Part shown: positions 1-9,099 of the stretch, one piece after another
Numbering within the stretch: position 1 is the stretch's first letter
How the letters are laid out: each line of letters begins with the position of its first letter
From: Rhodocyclaceae bacterium
Lineage (GTDB): Bacteria > Pseudomonadota > Gammaproteobacteria > Burkholderiales > Rhodocyclaceae
Assembly: GCA_020445765.1 (NCBI GenBank)
Contig: JAGRFY010000093.1
Span: forward strand, 1-33,725
DNA length: 33,725 nucleotides
Direction: 5' to 3'
Notes under the pieces: model-generated
Seen by the model: only the letters and a program-made list of their open reading frames with translations
Told to the model about the DNA's origin: nothing
Database searches by the model: none
Position numbers and translations under genes: made by a program

Positions 1-55
1 TGGCGGTGGGGGCGGTGGCGGTGGGGGAGGCGGTGGCGGCACCACCACCACGACC
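1..55 (+). repeat. Low-complexity Gly/Thr tract inside the receptor gene
   Basis: Imperfect GGTGGCGGTGGGGGC-like units, in frame, encode 13 Gly and then ACC/ACG codons encode five Thr. The tract probably continues upstream of the window. It is G-rich enough to slip during replication, although 3-base and 6-base unit changes would keep the frame. Confidence 0.8.
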
Positions 56-904
56 TATGCGATCCGCAACGTCGATCTGAGCGACAGCGCCAGTGTGGAC
101 AGCCTCGCCTTCCGTGTCGGGCTGCGGCCCACCGCGACCAGCGGCATCGAGCTGGGTGCGGGCGTGGTGCGACAGCGGCGCGACGGTGGCGAAGACGAGT
201 CGGCGCCGATCGCGTCGATCCACGCCTTCGAGGACGTGACTGAATCGCTCACCTTGCGGGCCGCGGGTTTTCGTCGGGTGCGGGCGCCGAGCGTGTCGCA
301 GCTCTACGATGCGGCGCAGGGCAACCCCGATCTGGCGATGGAACGGGCGACGACGATCGAGGTCGGCGCGGATTTGCGCCTCGGCGCCCGCAACCGCCTG
401 GCGGTCACGCTGTTCGACACCACGGTCAATGACTTCATCCAGCGGGACGACGACTCCGGCATTTCGATCAATCACGACCGCTACCATTTCATCGGCCTGG
501 AACTGCTGGCGGATCTCCAGCCTTTGCCGAACCTGAGGCTGGTGCCGACCTACACCTACCTGCACAGCGAGGACCAGTCGCCGGGGGCCACATCCGACGA
601 ATTGCAGTACCGTCCGAAGCATAAGTTCGGCCTCGATGCGCATTGGCAGGCATTGCCGCAATTGTCGGTCAACGGTCGAGTAGTGCATGTGCGCGAGCAG
701 GTGTTCTTTGCGCGCAGCGGTGCGACCCGCAGTGGCGAACTCGATCCCTACACCGTCGTCGATCTGCGTGTCGCCTATCGCTTGGGCAGCAACGTCTCGC
801 TCCAGGCGGGCGTCGAGAACCTGTTCGACGAGAACTACGAGACCAGCTACGGGTTTCCACGCGCCGGCCGCAGCGCCCAGATTGGTGCGAGTATCGATTT
901 CTAG
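2..904 (+). CDS. TonB-dependent outer-membrane receptor, C-terminal part (5' end outside window)
   Basis: The frame is open from base 2 and ends at TAG 902-904, giving about 300 residues of the beta-barrel of a TonB-dependent receptor. Family features seen are the alternating barrel strands, the near-terminal motif VENLFDENYETSYGFP, and the final residue Phe (ASIDF), the usual BAM recognition signal of outer-membrane barrels. Such receptors import siderophores, cobalamin or other scarce ligands across the outer membrane using TonB energy; the plug and TonB box lie outside, so the ligand cannot be named. The visible part opens with an unusual run of 13 Gly followed by five Thr, which should sit in an extracellular loop or a periplasmic turn. 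The stop codon overlaps the stop of the convergent TIR gene. Confidence 0.88.
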   Translation, partial: GGGGGGGGGGGGGTTTTTYAIRNVDLSDSASVDSLAFRVGLRPTATSGIELGAGVVRQRRDGGEDESAPIASIHAFEDVTESLTLRAAGFRRVRAPSVSQLYDAAQGNPDLAMERATTIEVGADLRLGARNRLAVTLFDTTVNDFIQRDDDSGISINHDRYHFIGLELLADLQPLPNLRLVPTYTYLHSEDQSPGATSDELQYRPKHKFGLDAHWQALPQLSVNGRVVHVREQVFFARSGATRSGELDPYTVVDLRVAYRLGSNVSLQAGVENLFDENYETSYGFPRAGRSAQIGASIDF

Positions 905-2016
905 CAGCGTGAATGACGACCGCCGCGATCGCTGTGATTGCCTCGCGGCAATCGCGTTGCCAGCGACCGGGTAACGCGCGCCAGGCCGTCGTCGAACACC
1001 GCCGGACGTCGCTGCCAGCCCCGAAAGTCGGCGGCCACCCGGTTGCGGAGTTCGGCGCTGCGGCTGTCCCGCCAGCCGTCGAACAGGTAGCCGTCGAGAT
1101 CGAGCGGCAGGATGCACGCCGCCCGGCGTCTTTCCGCTTGCCACAGGCGCTGCTCCTTGGCCAGTGCCCGTTCAATCTCCTTGTCCACCCAGTAGCTCTC
1201 GAGCGAATGTCGGGAGCAACACAGCAGCACACGGTCGTTGTCGTCGATGGCACTGTCGATCTCGTCGCGGATGTCGGCGCCGATCGCCATCTCGTGGTCG
1301 TCGAGCCAGCAGCGGATACCCTGTTTTCGCAGGCCGTCGAACAGTTTGCGAGCAAATCGCCGGTCGCGATGGTTGTAGCTGATGAAGGCTGAGAAATGGC
1401 GGTGCGGGGCGGGCTGCCGCGTCGCCTCGACGAAGCCTTCGGTGACGCCGCAGCCGACCAGGAAATCGTCGGGCAGTGCCCCGGCCGACCGTTCGAGGAC
1501 GTCGGTCGCGAGCGCGCTCGGTCGCAGGTGCACCAGGCGGCTCAGGTTCTTTGCGTGCGACAGGTCGCAGCCGCTGATCGTGGTGCCGCCGAGCCGCGCC
1601 CCACGCAGGTCCGTCCCTGCCAGCGTGCAGCGCGACAGCGTCGCGAATTGCAGGTCGGCGTGCTGCAGGCAGGCGCCGTCGAGGGTCGCGCAATGGAGAT
1701 GGCACTGGGTCAGGTCTGCGTCGCTGAGGTCGGCCCGGTAGAGCACGGTCTTGCGCAGATTGGCGCCGTGCAGCGACGCGCGGCGCAGGCTCGCCGAACC
1801 GAGCCGCGTCGCCACCAGGTCGCAATGCTGCAGCCGGGCATCGTCGAGCACCGCGGCGCTCAGGTTGGCGCCGTGCAGATTGCAGCGCGACAGATCGAAA
1901 CCACTGAGATCGAGGCGCTGCAGATCGGCGCCGCGCAGGTCAGGCAGGCCGGCGTGCTCCGCGCGCCAACGCGTCCAGACGCGGCTGCCGGCGCCCAATG
2001 CGTCTTCGGGGGTCAT
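901..2016 (-). CDS. Pentapeptide-repeat protein with C-terminal TIR domain
   Basis: 371 aa from ATG at 2014-2016. Residues about 24-155 are A(D/N)LxxxxL-type pentapeptide repeats (for example LRGADLQRLDLSGFDL), which fold as a right-handed four-sided helix. Residues about 207-340 are a TIR domain starting FSAFISYNHRD. The segment SLESYWVDKEIE carries the Glu (E280) expected as catalytic in NAD-cleaving TIR domains. No signal peptide or membrane segment is seen. Family knowledge: bacterial TIR domains hydrolyse or cyclise NAD in anti-phage defence or as effectors; pentapeptide repeats may sense or bind a partner. A longer reading from 2109 adds a low-complexity Arg-rich leader and is less likely. 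The ATG overlaps the stop of a possible 54-codon ORF (ATGA). Which NAD reaction, and in answer to what, is unknown. Confidence 0.85.
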   Translation of the reverse strand: MTPEDALGAGSRVWTRWRAEHAGLPDLRGADLQRLDLSGFDLSRCNLHGANLSAAVLDDARLQHCDLVATRLGSASLRRASLHGANLRKTVLYRADLSDADLTQCHLHCATLDGACLQHADLQFATLSRCTLAGTDLRGARLGGTTISGCDLSHAKNLSRLVHLRPSALATDVLERSAGALPDDFLVGCGVTEGFVEATRQPAPHRHFSAFISYNHRDRRFARKLFDGLRKQGIRCWLDDHEMAIGADIRDEIDSAIDDNDRVLLCCSRHSLESYWVDKEIERALAKEQRLWQAERRRAACILPLDLDGYLFDGWRDSRSAELRNRVAADFRGWQRRPAVFDDGLARVTRSLATRLPRGNHSDRGGRHSRC

Positions 2017-2177
2017 CGGCGCCTTCCGCGCAGGTGCCGGCCCGATCGCCGGCGCGCGATGGCGGCGTCGCTCGATGCCGATGGCAGTGCGGCGACGGGA
2101 CGGGCCCACATGGCGCAGGGCCCCGCGGCATCGATGTCGACGATGCGTTCGACGAATGCGATCCGGTCCGCCTGCAT
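2013..2177 (-). CDS. Possible small protein translationally coupled to the TIR gene
   Basis: 54 codons from ATG 2175-2177, beginning MQADRIAFVERIVDIDAAG. GGAGG sits 6 bases upstream, and the TGA stop overlaps the ATG of the pentapeptide-TIR gene as ATGA. The first half looks like an ordinary protein; the end is Arg-rich (RRRSGRHLRGRRR). I recognise no family. It may be a genuine small gene, a coupling leader peptide, or the relic of a longer gene. Low confidence because of its length and the high GC. Confidence 0.35.
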   Translation of the reverse strand: MQADRIAFVERIVDIDAAGPCAMWARPVAALPSASSDAAIARRRSGRHLRGRRR

Positions 2178-2382
2178 CTGCATCCTCCAGCCGGCGCCGA
2201 CGGCAACAGGGCGCGAGGGCGACGGTTCGCGGGCTTACGTGCTTCCCCGGGCACAGACACCTCGCCTACCCCGATCCGGCCGGCCAGCCGCCATCTGGTT
2301 CAAGCTAGACCGGCATATGTCGCGAGGTCAAGCGCCCACGCCGCGTGCCGCCGGTGACGGCACCGGGCGCGGGGCTGTGCGC

Positions 2383-3360
2383 TCAGGCCGGGACGGTGAC
2401 CGAAGTCGCCTTCATGTCGCGGCCGGTCGCCAGCGACCAGTGAGTGATCAGGTCCTGCACGTCGTAGGTGATCGGGTCGGACTCGTCGTATAGCAGGTGG
2501 GCGTCGGCCGAGTCGTCGAACTCGCCGGCCTCGATGCGCAGCAACAGCCGCGAGGCCGGTTGCGACAGCTCGAAGAAATGCTCCGACTTGCTGTGGGCCG
2601 GCAGGCCGACCTTCTCGCCGAGCAGGCGCAGCCGCTCGTGGGCGCTCGAACTGGCGGCATTGGCCGAAACCACGATCGGCGAGTTGAAATCGACCGTCAG
2701 GTGGAACCACGACAGCATCGCCACCGCGAAGAACTCCTCGCGCGCGAGATTGTTGCCCTGGCGCCGTGCCGCCATCATCTGGCGCAGCTTGGTGCACAGG
2801 AAGGCGATCGCCGAATCGTCGGTGGGATTGGTGCCGGTGGCATTGGCCCGGTTGCGGTAGCCGGTCCACACTTCCTGCAACAGCCGCTCGAAGCTCTGCA
2901 CGAAGGCATCGTTGTGTTCCTGGCTCTTGACGTAGGTCTCGTCCGGCGCCGGCGCATGGTTGAGGTCGATGCCGAACATCCGGTAGTAGGCATTGCGGCG
3001 GATCGCCCCGATGTTGGGGCGGATGTGGTTGTCGAGCGACCAGGGGGTGAGCGGCGGCGTGTCCTTGTAGAACAGATCGGTGGTGGTCTGCAGCCACTGC
3101 TGGGCCTCCTCGGACGGGGAGCCGAGCTTCTCGCCGTGAAGGAACTCCGCGATCACCCGGCGGAAGACCTCGTAGACGCGCGAGTTCTCGACCGCATAGG
3201 CATAGATCAGATGAGGCCATACGTAGTCCTGCGGCGGGTCGTTCCACAGGGCATTGAGGCCGACCGCCAGTTGATCGGGCCGCAGCACGATCAAGGCGTT
3301 GCGGGCGACGTCGGGGTCGCCGCCGCCGTCTTCCCAGAGTCGTACGAAATCCATGAACAT
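2383..3360 (-). CDS. Uncharacterised 325-aa protein, last gene of the 7376-2383 cassette
   Basis: Soluble, mostly helical protein with no signal peptide and no membrane segment. Start ATG 3358-3360 follows AGGAG by 7 bases. Distinctive stretches are VYEVFRRVIAEFLHGEKLG (about residues 62-80), IRPNIGAIRRNAYYRMFGIDLNH and EEFFAVAMLSWFHLTVDFNSPIVV. I do not know a function. From memory, these stretches resemble an unnamed family found near contractile injection system loci; this cannot be verified here. The ribosome-binding region (AGGAGAATCATC) is almost the same as that of the 65-aa gene upstream, pointing to shared origin or tuned expression of the cassette. Confidence 0.8.
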   Translation of the reverse strand: MFMDFVRLWEDGGGDPDVARNALIVLRPDQLAVGLNALWNDPPQDYVWPHLIYAYAVENSRVYEVFRRVIAEFLHGEKLGSPSEEAQQWLQTTTDLFYKDTPPLTPWSLDNHIRPNIGAIRRNAYYRMFGIDLNHAPAPDETYVKSQEHNDAFVQSFERLLQEVWTGYRNRANATGTNPTDDSAIAFLCTKLRQMMAARRQGNNLAREEFFAVAMLSWFHLTVDFNSPIVVSANAASSSAHERLRLLGEKVGLPAHSKSEHFFELSQPASRLLLRIEAGEFDDSADAHLLYDESDPITYDVQDLITHWSLATGRDMKATSVTVPA

Positions 3361-3426
3361 GATGATTCTCCTGCCGGAATGATGGGGCGCGTGCTCAATC
3401 GAGCGCGGCGCAGGGTGGTCGGTCGC

Positions 3427-3624
3427 TCACTTGCTCGGGGCCGGCTTGCGCGGTGGATAGTGCTCGGCGATCTCCATGCGGAAGGCATGGAACACCGAGG
3501 CCGGTGGCGCACTGTCGCCGTCCTTCTGTCGCAGGTGCCGGGTGCGCACCGATCGGTGCCATGCGGCGACCCTGGCGGTGGTCTGGAAGCGCTCGTTGCG
3601 ACTGGCTTTGCGGGGTGTGGCCAT
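3427..3624 (-). CDS. Small basic protein, 65 aa
   Basis: ATG 3622-3624 follows AGGAG with a 7-base spacer (AGGAGAACGATC), nearly the same as the start region of the next gene. The product is rich in Arg, Lys and His (begins MATPRKASRNERFQTTARV, ends YPPRKPAPSK) and has no hydrophobic segment. It lies 25 bases after the zincin-like gene and 66 bases before the 325-aa gene, so it belongs to the same transcription unit. No family recognised. The strong ribosome-binding site and tight context support it being real; an adaptor or nucleic-acid-binding role would be a guess. Confidence 0.65.
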   Translation of the reverse strand: MATPRKASRNERFQTTARVAAWHRSVRTRHLRQKDGDSAPPASVFHAFRMEIAEHYPPRKPAPSK

Positions 3625-3649
3625 GATCGTTCTCCTGTGGGTCGAGGTC

Positions 3650-4906
3650 TCAGGCAGCGGCCGGCAGCGTTTCGAGCCGCTGCAGCCATTGCTGTTGGGT
3701 TTCGGCGATGGCGGTGGCGCGAGCCGGCTGCGTGACCATCTGCAGGCCGGACAGCGCCAGGATGCGAAGTGGTTCGGCCGCGGACCAGTACGGCGAGCGG
3801 GACAACGCGCCGCCGCCGGCCAGGGCGAGCCGCTGCAGCACCGGCGGTGCGACCTCGCCGGGATCGATCCAGTGCGACAGCCCGCGTGCGCCGAGGGCGG
3901 GTAGCGGCACATCGAGGCACAGCCGGGCGAGCCGCGGCAGCATCGGCAAGGACGCGCGCGCCAGCGCAGCCACTTCCGGGTCTGCGCCAACCAGTGGATA
4001 ACGCATGATCAAGGCCCGGGCCAGTCCCTGCCACGGACCGTCGCCGAAGACCGCATTGCACATCTCGACGCCCAGCAGCACGCGCACGTAGGAGACCGGA
4101 TGCGGGTCGCCGGCAACGTAGCGCAGGACGTAGTCGGCACCGCCGGCCAGCACGTCGTGCAGGTTGGCGACGGCGGCATAGCCGGTCTGGACGAAGGCGT
4201 AGCTGTCGGCGGCGATCTCCGACGACCAGCCCGCCCACACCCGCGCCAGTTCCGATGATTCGCCAGACAGCGCGTCCTCGAGCGCGTCAGCCAGGGCCTC
4301 GTTCCAGCCCAGGATGTGGGCGACCTGATGACCCGTCTCGTGGATCAGCGCGGTCGGTCGCATCAGGTTGTGGCGGGCAATCTTGATCGTCGCCGCAGGG
4401 CTCAGCACGGTGGGGTCCCACAGCCGCAGGCCGGCCTTCAGGATGGCCGCGCCGAGGCCTCGATCGACGTAGCACAGCACCGGCGGCACCGGATGGCCGA
4501 GCGGCGCCAGCAGCCGTTGCATCGACAGCCCCGCGAGGCGGTCGAGGCCGGCCAGCGTGCGCTGCATCACCGGGTTGCTGCGGCTGTTGATGGCATCGCC
4601 GTAGAAATCGACCGTGGTCTCGAGCAGGCTGTAGCGCTGACGCAGGGCCACCAGACGCGCCTCGATGGCCGCGTCGTCGCCACCGTCGGCACCGGTCGCA
4701 CGCCGCTCGAGGCTCGCCAGCTCGGCCATCTGGCGGCTGGCGGCGTGGCTGAAGCTGTCGCGGATGGTGCGCACCAGGGCCGGCTCGAGGCTCGCCCAGG
4801 CATCCGGCGCCGCGATCTCGTCGAAGCGCAGCAGCGCCGCCAGCGCGCGCTGCCAGTGGCCGAGCTGGCGCCGCAGCGCGTCGCGGCGTGGGCTGGCGTC
4901 ATTCAC
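3650..4906 (-). CDS. Zincin-like protein (HETGH motif), 418 aa
   Basis: GTG start 4904-4906, overlapping the end of the 825-aa gene by 8 bases, so the two are probably translationally coupled. Residues 189-193 read HETGH in the context ALIHETGHQVAHILGW, the HExxH zinc motif. About 36 residues later comes SSEIAADSYAF, where E230 with D234 would suit the third ligand pattern ExxxD of gluzincins. The N-terminal 130 residues are helical; the remainder has no membrane segment or signal peptide. Seen: motif and spacing. Inferred: a metallopeptidase that may process or accompany the 825-aa protein. It could also be a catalytically dead or structural homologue. Unnamed family. Confidence 0.78.
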   Translation of the reverse strand: MNDASPRRDALRRQLGHWQRALAALLRFDEIAAPDAWASLEPALVRTIRDSFSHAASRQMAELASLERRATGADGGDDAAIEARLVALRQRYSLLETTVDFYGDAINSRSNPVMQRTLAGLDRLAGLSMQRLLAPLGHPVPPVLCYVDRGLGAAILKAGLRLWDPTVLSPAATIKIARHNLMRPTALIHETGHQVAHILGWNEALADALEDALSGESSELARVWAGWSSEIAADSYAFVQTGYAAVANLHDVLAGGADYVLRYVAGDPHPVSYVRVLLGVEMCNAVFGDGPWQGLARALIMRYPLVGADPEVAALARASLPMLPRLARLCLDVPLPALGARGLSHWIDPGEVAPPVLQRLALAGGGALSRSPYWSAAEPLRILALSGLQMVTQPARATAIAETQQQWLQRLETLPAAA

Positions 4907-7376
4907 GATGGAACCCCGCCTCGATGCTCGGCCGCGGCATGTTGCCGATCATGTTGGTGAACAAGTCCTTCAGCGCCTTCAGGACGTCGGCCGGCCGGAT
5001 CGACTTGCCATTCAGCAGTCGGCACAGCAGTTCCATGCCGGCCGGGTTGGACCACACCAGCCGGATCGTCACGCCGTCGGCCGGGTCGTCGGCGATGCGC
5101 GTGAATTGCTGGGCGATCAGCTTGTCGAACAGCGCTTCCGCGGCCCACTTCATCAGCATGCCGAGCAGGCTCATCAGGGCCTTGCGCAGCAAGGGCACCA
5201 GCACCGCCGCCGGCGCCAGGTTGTCGAACTCGATGGCTTCCTTGCGGATGTCGACGCTGCGGCCGAGATCGTTGGAGATCGCCGTCCTGCCGACGTTGTA
5301 GAGCAGCGTCGCCAGCGCCTTGCCGGCGGCGGTCGGATCCTGCTTGCGCAGCGACGCGGCCACCGACTGGGCGTCCGCCTCGCTCAGGAACAGGGTCATC
5401 GTGACCGTCTTCTGCGGGCAGTCGAAAATGTAATAGAAGGCACTGTCCAGCGCCGTCACCGGTCCGTCGCGGGGCGCCAGGCCGGGCACCTCGATATAGA
5501 AGAAGCGCTGGCCAATGTCGATCGTGTGCGGCGAGCGCAGGAACCTGGGATCGAGCCTGCCGTCGTTGGCCATGCCCGCATCCTTGATCAGCAGCGCGGC
5601 GTTGGCCGAGGTCAGCGGATGGATCGAGCGCCACTTGATCTCGTCGACCCCGCCGAGGCCGCTGACGTCGGTCTCGTCGCGACTGATCTTGCTCAGCCAG
5701 GTGCCGGAGACCGCCTCGTAGAGCCGTACCTGGGCATTTCGGCCGACCAGGCTGGCGAGGCTGTGGCCGAGCACCGTGACCGCGCCGCCGCCGAAGGTGG
5801 TCAGGCCGTTGGCCATCTGCTGGCTGATCGTGATCGCCTTCGGCGGTTCGAAGCGCTTGTACTGGTTGCGCGGCAGCCACGAGCCGGGCAATTCGCGGCT
5901 CACCAGCTCCGGGCGGCGCGGCATCGGCGGCAGGTTGCCGGCGAGCGCGCGCTCGAAGGCGTGCTCGACCATCGCCTCGAGCAGGATCTCGTCCTCGAAC
6001 ACTTCGGCGGGCAGCTCGACCAGTTCGCGCACGGTATCCTCGACCACCGCCGCGGTCGCACCGGCGGCGGCCGCGGCCTTGCCGTCTTCGGAGAGTTCGA
6101 GGCCGACCAGCTTGAGGCCGGTGCCGACGATCGCATTCGCCAGTGGCGTCGACATCTTGGGCCCGACGAAGGGGCGCAGCAGGCCGCCGATGAGCCCGGC
6201 GATGGTCGATACCACGCGCTTGCGGCCGATCAGCTTGAGCCCCAGCTTCAGCACCGGCAGCAGGGCGGGGATGAACTGCTCGACCGCCGGCGTGGCGTCG
6301 TCGTCGTCACCGAGCTTGCCCAGATCCTTGGCCAGCTTGCGCCGCGCACAGTGCAGTCGCCGCCGACGGCCGGGACCGGTACGCCGCGCCCGCCGCTCGA
6401 ACTCCGCGATGCCCAGGTCCTGGGTGGTTTCGTCGTCCGCCAACACCAGATTGGCAATCTGCAGGTCGAATTCGGCCTGCAGGAAGGCGATTTCCTCGTC
6501 CGCGGCGGCATCGCCGGCGGATGCGGCCGCCGTCTCGCCGTCCACGAGTTCGAACGCCAACTCGCTCGTTGGCGCCACCTTGGCGCGCTCGCCGAAGAGC
6601 TTGGCGGCGGCCTGCCGGGCCGCGTCCTGGAGAGGTTCGGGCAGCTTGTCGATGGCCGACTTCAACACCTTCGAGAGCAGCGGGCGAACCAGCGACTTGA
6701 GCTTCTTGAGGACGATCGCGATCGGCGCCGAGGCCACCTTGGCGACGGTCTTGACTGCCTTCGTGACGCCCTTCTTGACCGCGCCGGCGACCTTCTTGAC
6801 CGCCTTCTTGGCCTTCTTGAAGAGCTTTTTCAGAAAGCCTTCGAAGCTCGGCGACAGGCCGCTGTCGACCGGCTCGAAGCGGTCGAGCAGGCGATCGATC
6901 TCGGGTTCGGAGAGGGTGCCGATGTCGTGGCGCTCCATCTCCCCGGCCATCTGGTCGAGCATGGCATCGGATTCCCGCGCCAACGGCGCGAAGTGCCGCT
7001 CGAAGAACTGTTCCATCTCGAACTCGCCGGGCTCGTCCTCGCCTTCGATCCGCGGCGCAAGCAGGTCGTAGGCCTCGCTCTGCAACTGGTAGACCACATC
7101 GTCGAATTCGCGGTCGCGCAGCTCGGCGAGAATTGCATAGAGTTCCGCGCTTTGCGGGCTGGTCCCGGCAGCGGGGTCGGCAGCGTCGTATTCGGTCAGG
7201 AACGGGCTTTCGGTGACCATTGCCGGGCCGCCTTGCGACGCGTGTCGCGGCCTCGCGCCGGCGTCGTCGTGGGGATCGAGGCGGTCGACGAAGGGCGAGC
7301 TCGGCTGCCAGTCGGCGTTTGCGCCGGCTGCGGGCGCATCGGCCGCAGGGCGACGGGTGGTGACGGTATCGGACAT
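4899..7376 (-). CDS. Large 825-aa protein with cationic amphipathic segment and SPF motifs
   Basis: ATG 7374-7376, preceded by AAGGAG with a 7-base spacer; first gene of the cassette. The N terminus has two SPF motifs (residues 27-29 and 57-59, SSPFVDRLDP and ESPFLTEYD). An acidic region (about 75-175) is followed at 181-240 by a striking Lys-rich amphipathic stretch (FLKKLFKKAKKAVKKVAGAV and onward), a second basic patch at 328-350, and a conserved-looking helix region VVEDTVRELVELPAEVFEDE (about 444-463). The C-terminal 340 residues look globular and mixed alpha/beta. No signal peptide. I cannot assign a function. Acidic-then-cationic architecture with SPF tags reminds me of large unnamed proteins beside contractile injection systems; membrane insertion by the cationic part is plausible but unproven. 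Confidence 0.82.
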   Translation of the reverse strand: MSDTVTTRRPAADAPAAGANADWQPSSPFVDRLDPHDDAGARPRHASQGGPAMVTESPFLTEYDAADPAAGTSPQSAELYAILAELRDREFDDVVYQLQSEAYDLLAPRIEGEDEPGEFEMEQFFERHFAPLARESDAMLDQMAGEMERHDIGTLSEPEIDRLLDRFEPVDSGLSPSFEGFLKKLFKKAKKAVKKVAGAVKKGVTKAVKTVAKVASAPIAIVLKKLKSLVRPLLSKVLKSAIDKLPEPLQDAARQAAAKLFGERAKVAPTSELAFELVDGETAAASAGDAAADEEIAFLQAEFDLQIANLVLADDETTQDLGIAEFERRARRTGPGRRRRLHCARRKLAKDLGKLGDDDDATPAVEQFIPALLPVLKLGLKLIGRKRVVSTIAGLIGGLLRPFVGPKMSTPLANAIVGTGLKLVGLELSEDGKAAAAAGATAAVVEDTVRELVELPAEVFEDEILLEAMVEHAFERALAGNLPPMPRRPELVSRELPGSWLPRNQYKRFEPPKAITISQQMANGLTTFGGGAVTVLGHSLASLVGRNAQVRLYEAVSGTWLSKISRDETDVSGLGGVDEIKWRSIHPLTSANAALLIKDAGMANDGRLDPRFLRSPHTIDIGQRFFYIEVPGLAPRDGPVTALDSAFYYIFDCPQKTVTMTLFLSEADAQSVAASLRKQDPTAAGKALATLLYNVGRTAISNDLGRSVDIRKEAIEFDNLAPAAVLVPLLRKALMSLLGMLMKWAAEALFDKLIAQQFTRIADDPADGVTIRLVWSNPAGMELLCRLLNGKSIRPADVLKALKDLFTNMIGNMPRPSIEAGFHRE

Positions 7377-8305
<929 letters not shown>

Positions 8306-8318
8306 ATCGGCACGGCCG

Positions 8319-8801
8319 ATGCACATCGTGGTCGACCTCGCGCGACAGACGCTGACCCTGATCGACGAGGCCGACGAGCCGATCAGGCGCTACCCGGTGT
8401 CGACCGCCCTGGCCGGTGCCGGCGAACGGCGGGATTCCGGCTGCACGCCGCGCGGCCTGCACGTCGTGCGCGCCCGCATCGGCGACGGTCTTGATCCCTA
8501 CACCGTGTTCCGCGGTCGTCGTCCGACCGGCGAACTATGGACGCCGGCGCTCGCCGCCGACAATCCGCAGCGCGACTGGATTCTCGGCCGCATCCTGTGG
8601 CTCTCCGGCCGCCAGCCCGGTTTCAACCGGCTTGGCGACTGCGACTCCATGCGTCGCTACATCTACATTCACGGCACCGGCGACGATCAGCCAATGGGCG
8701 TGCCGCGATCGCACGGCTGCGTGCGGATGCGGGTGGCCGACGTGGTCGAACTGTTCGACCGGGTACCGGCGGGGACGACGGTGGAGATCGGCCAGGCGTA
8801 A
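8319..8801 (+). CDS. L,D-transpeptidase (YkuD domain), 160 aa
   Basis: A single YkuD catalytic domain. H118 in IYIHGTGDD and the segment SHGCVRM (S131-H132-G133-C134) give the family motif HX(14-17)SHGC with nucleophile Cys134. The family forms 3-3 cross-links in peptidoglycan or attaches lipoproteins. Odd point: no signal peptide is visible with ATG 8319, nor with the alternative GTG 8283 that would overlap tadA, so how it reaches the periplasm is unclear; short leaderless YkuD proteins of this kind are known in proteobacteria. It is transcribed with tadA. A 34-bp perfect palindrome lies 29 bases past its stop. Confidence 0.9.
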   Translation: MHIVVDLARQTLTLIDEADEPIRRYPVSTALAGAGERRDSGCTPRGLHVVRARIGDGLDPYTVFRGRRPTGELWTPALAADNPQRDWILGRILWLSGRQPGFNRLGDCDSMRRYIYIHGTGDDQPMGVPRSHGCVRMRVADVVELFDRVPAGTTVEIGQA

Positions 8802-8830
8802 TCCGCCAAGTTCGGCATTTGCCAGGTGGC

Positions 8831-8864
8831 CGCAATCGCCCGGCGACGTCGCCGGGCGATTGCG
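8831..8864. terminator. 34-bp perfect palindrome between convergent genes (candidate bidirectional terminator)
   Basis: CGCAATCGCCCGGCGAC is followed immediately by its exact 17-base reverse complement, with no spacer. It sits between the ends of the L,D-transpeptidase gene (+) and the TIR-WD40 gene (-). In RNA it would form a hairpin of about 15 bp on either strand, but no U-run follows, so it would not be a classical intrinsic terminator. It could also be a protein-binding or cruciform site. The rest of 8802-9099 holds only a short hairpin (GTCCG/CGGAC, 9016-9032). Confidence 0.5.
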
Positions 8865-9099
8865 ATCGGCGAGCACGAGCCATTGCCGAATCATCCGCAA
8901 GCCACGGCGACAGGGACCTTTCGCCACGCTCGATCGGCGCAACACGGGCGATGGCGACCAAAGACGCCGTGGAAACCGTCTGGCGGTCGCACCGCCAACC
9001 CCATGTCGGTCTGTCCGTCATGGTCGGACGGCGCATGGCCTCAGCTTGGCGGCGATGACGACACCCCAAACCGGCGGACGCGGTCGCCGGGTGCCGTGG

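Noticed and set aside
1396-2493. 365-codon plus-strand frame opposite the pentapeptide-TIR gene
   Set aside because: Its repeat look (QIGAVQ...) is just the reverse complement of pentapeptide repeats.
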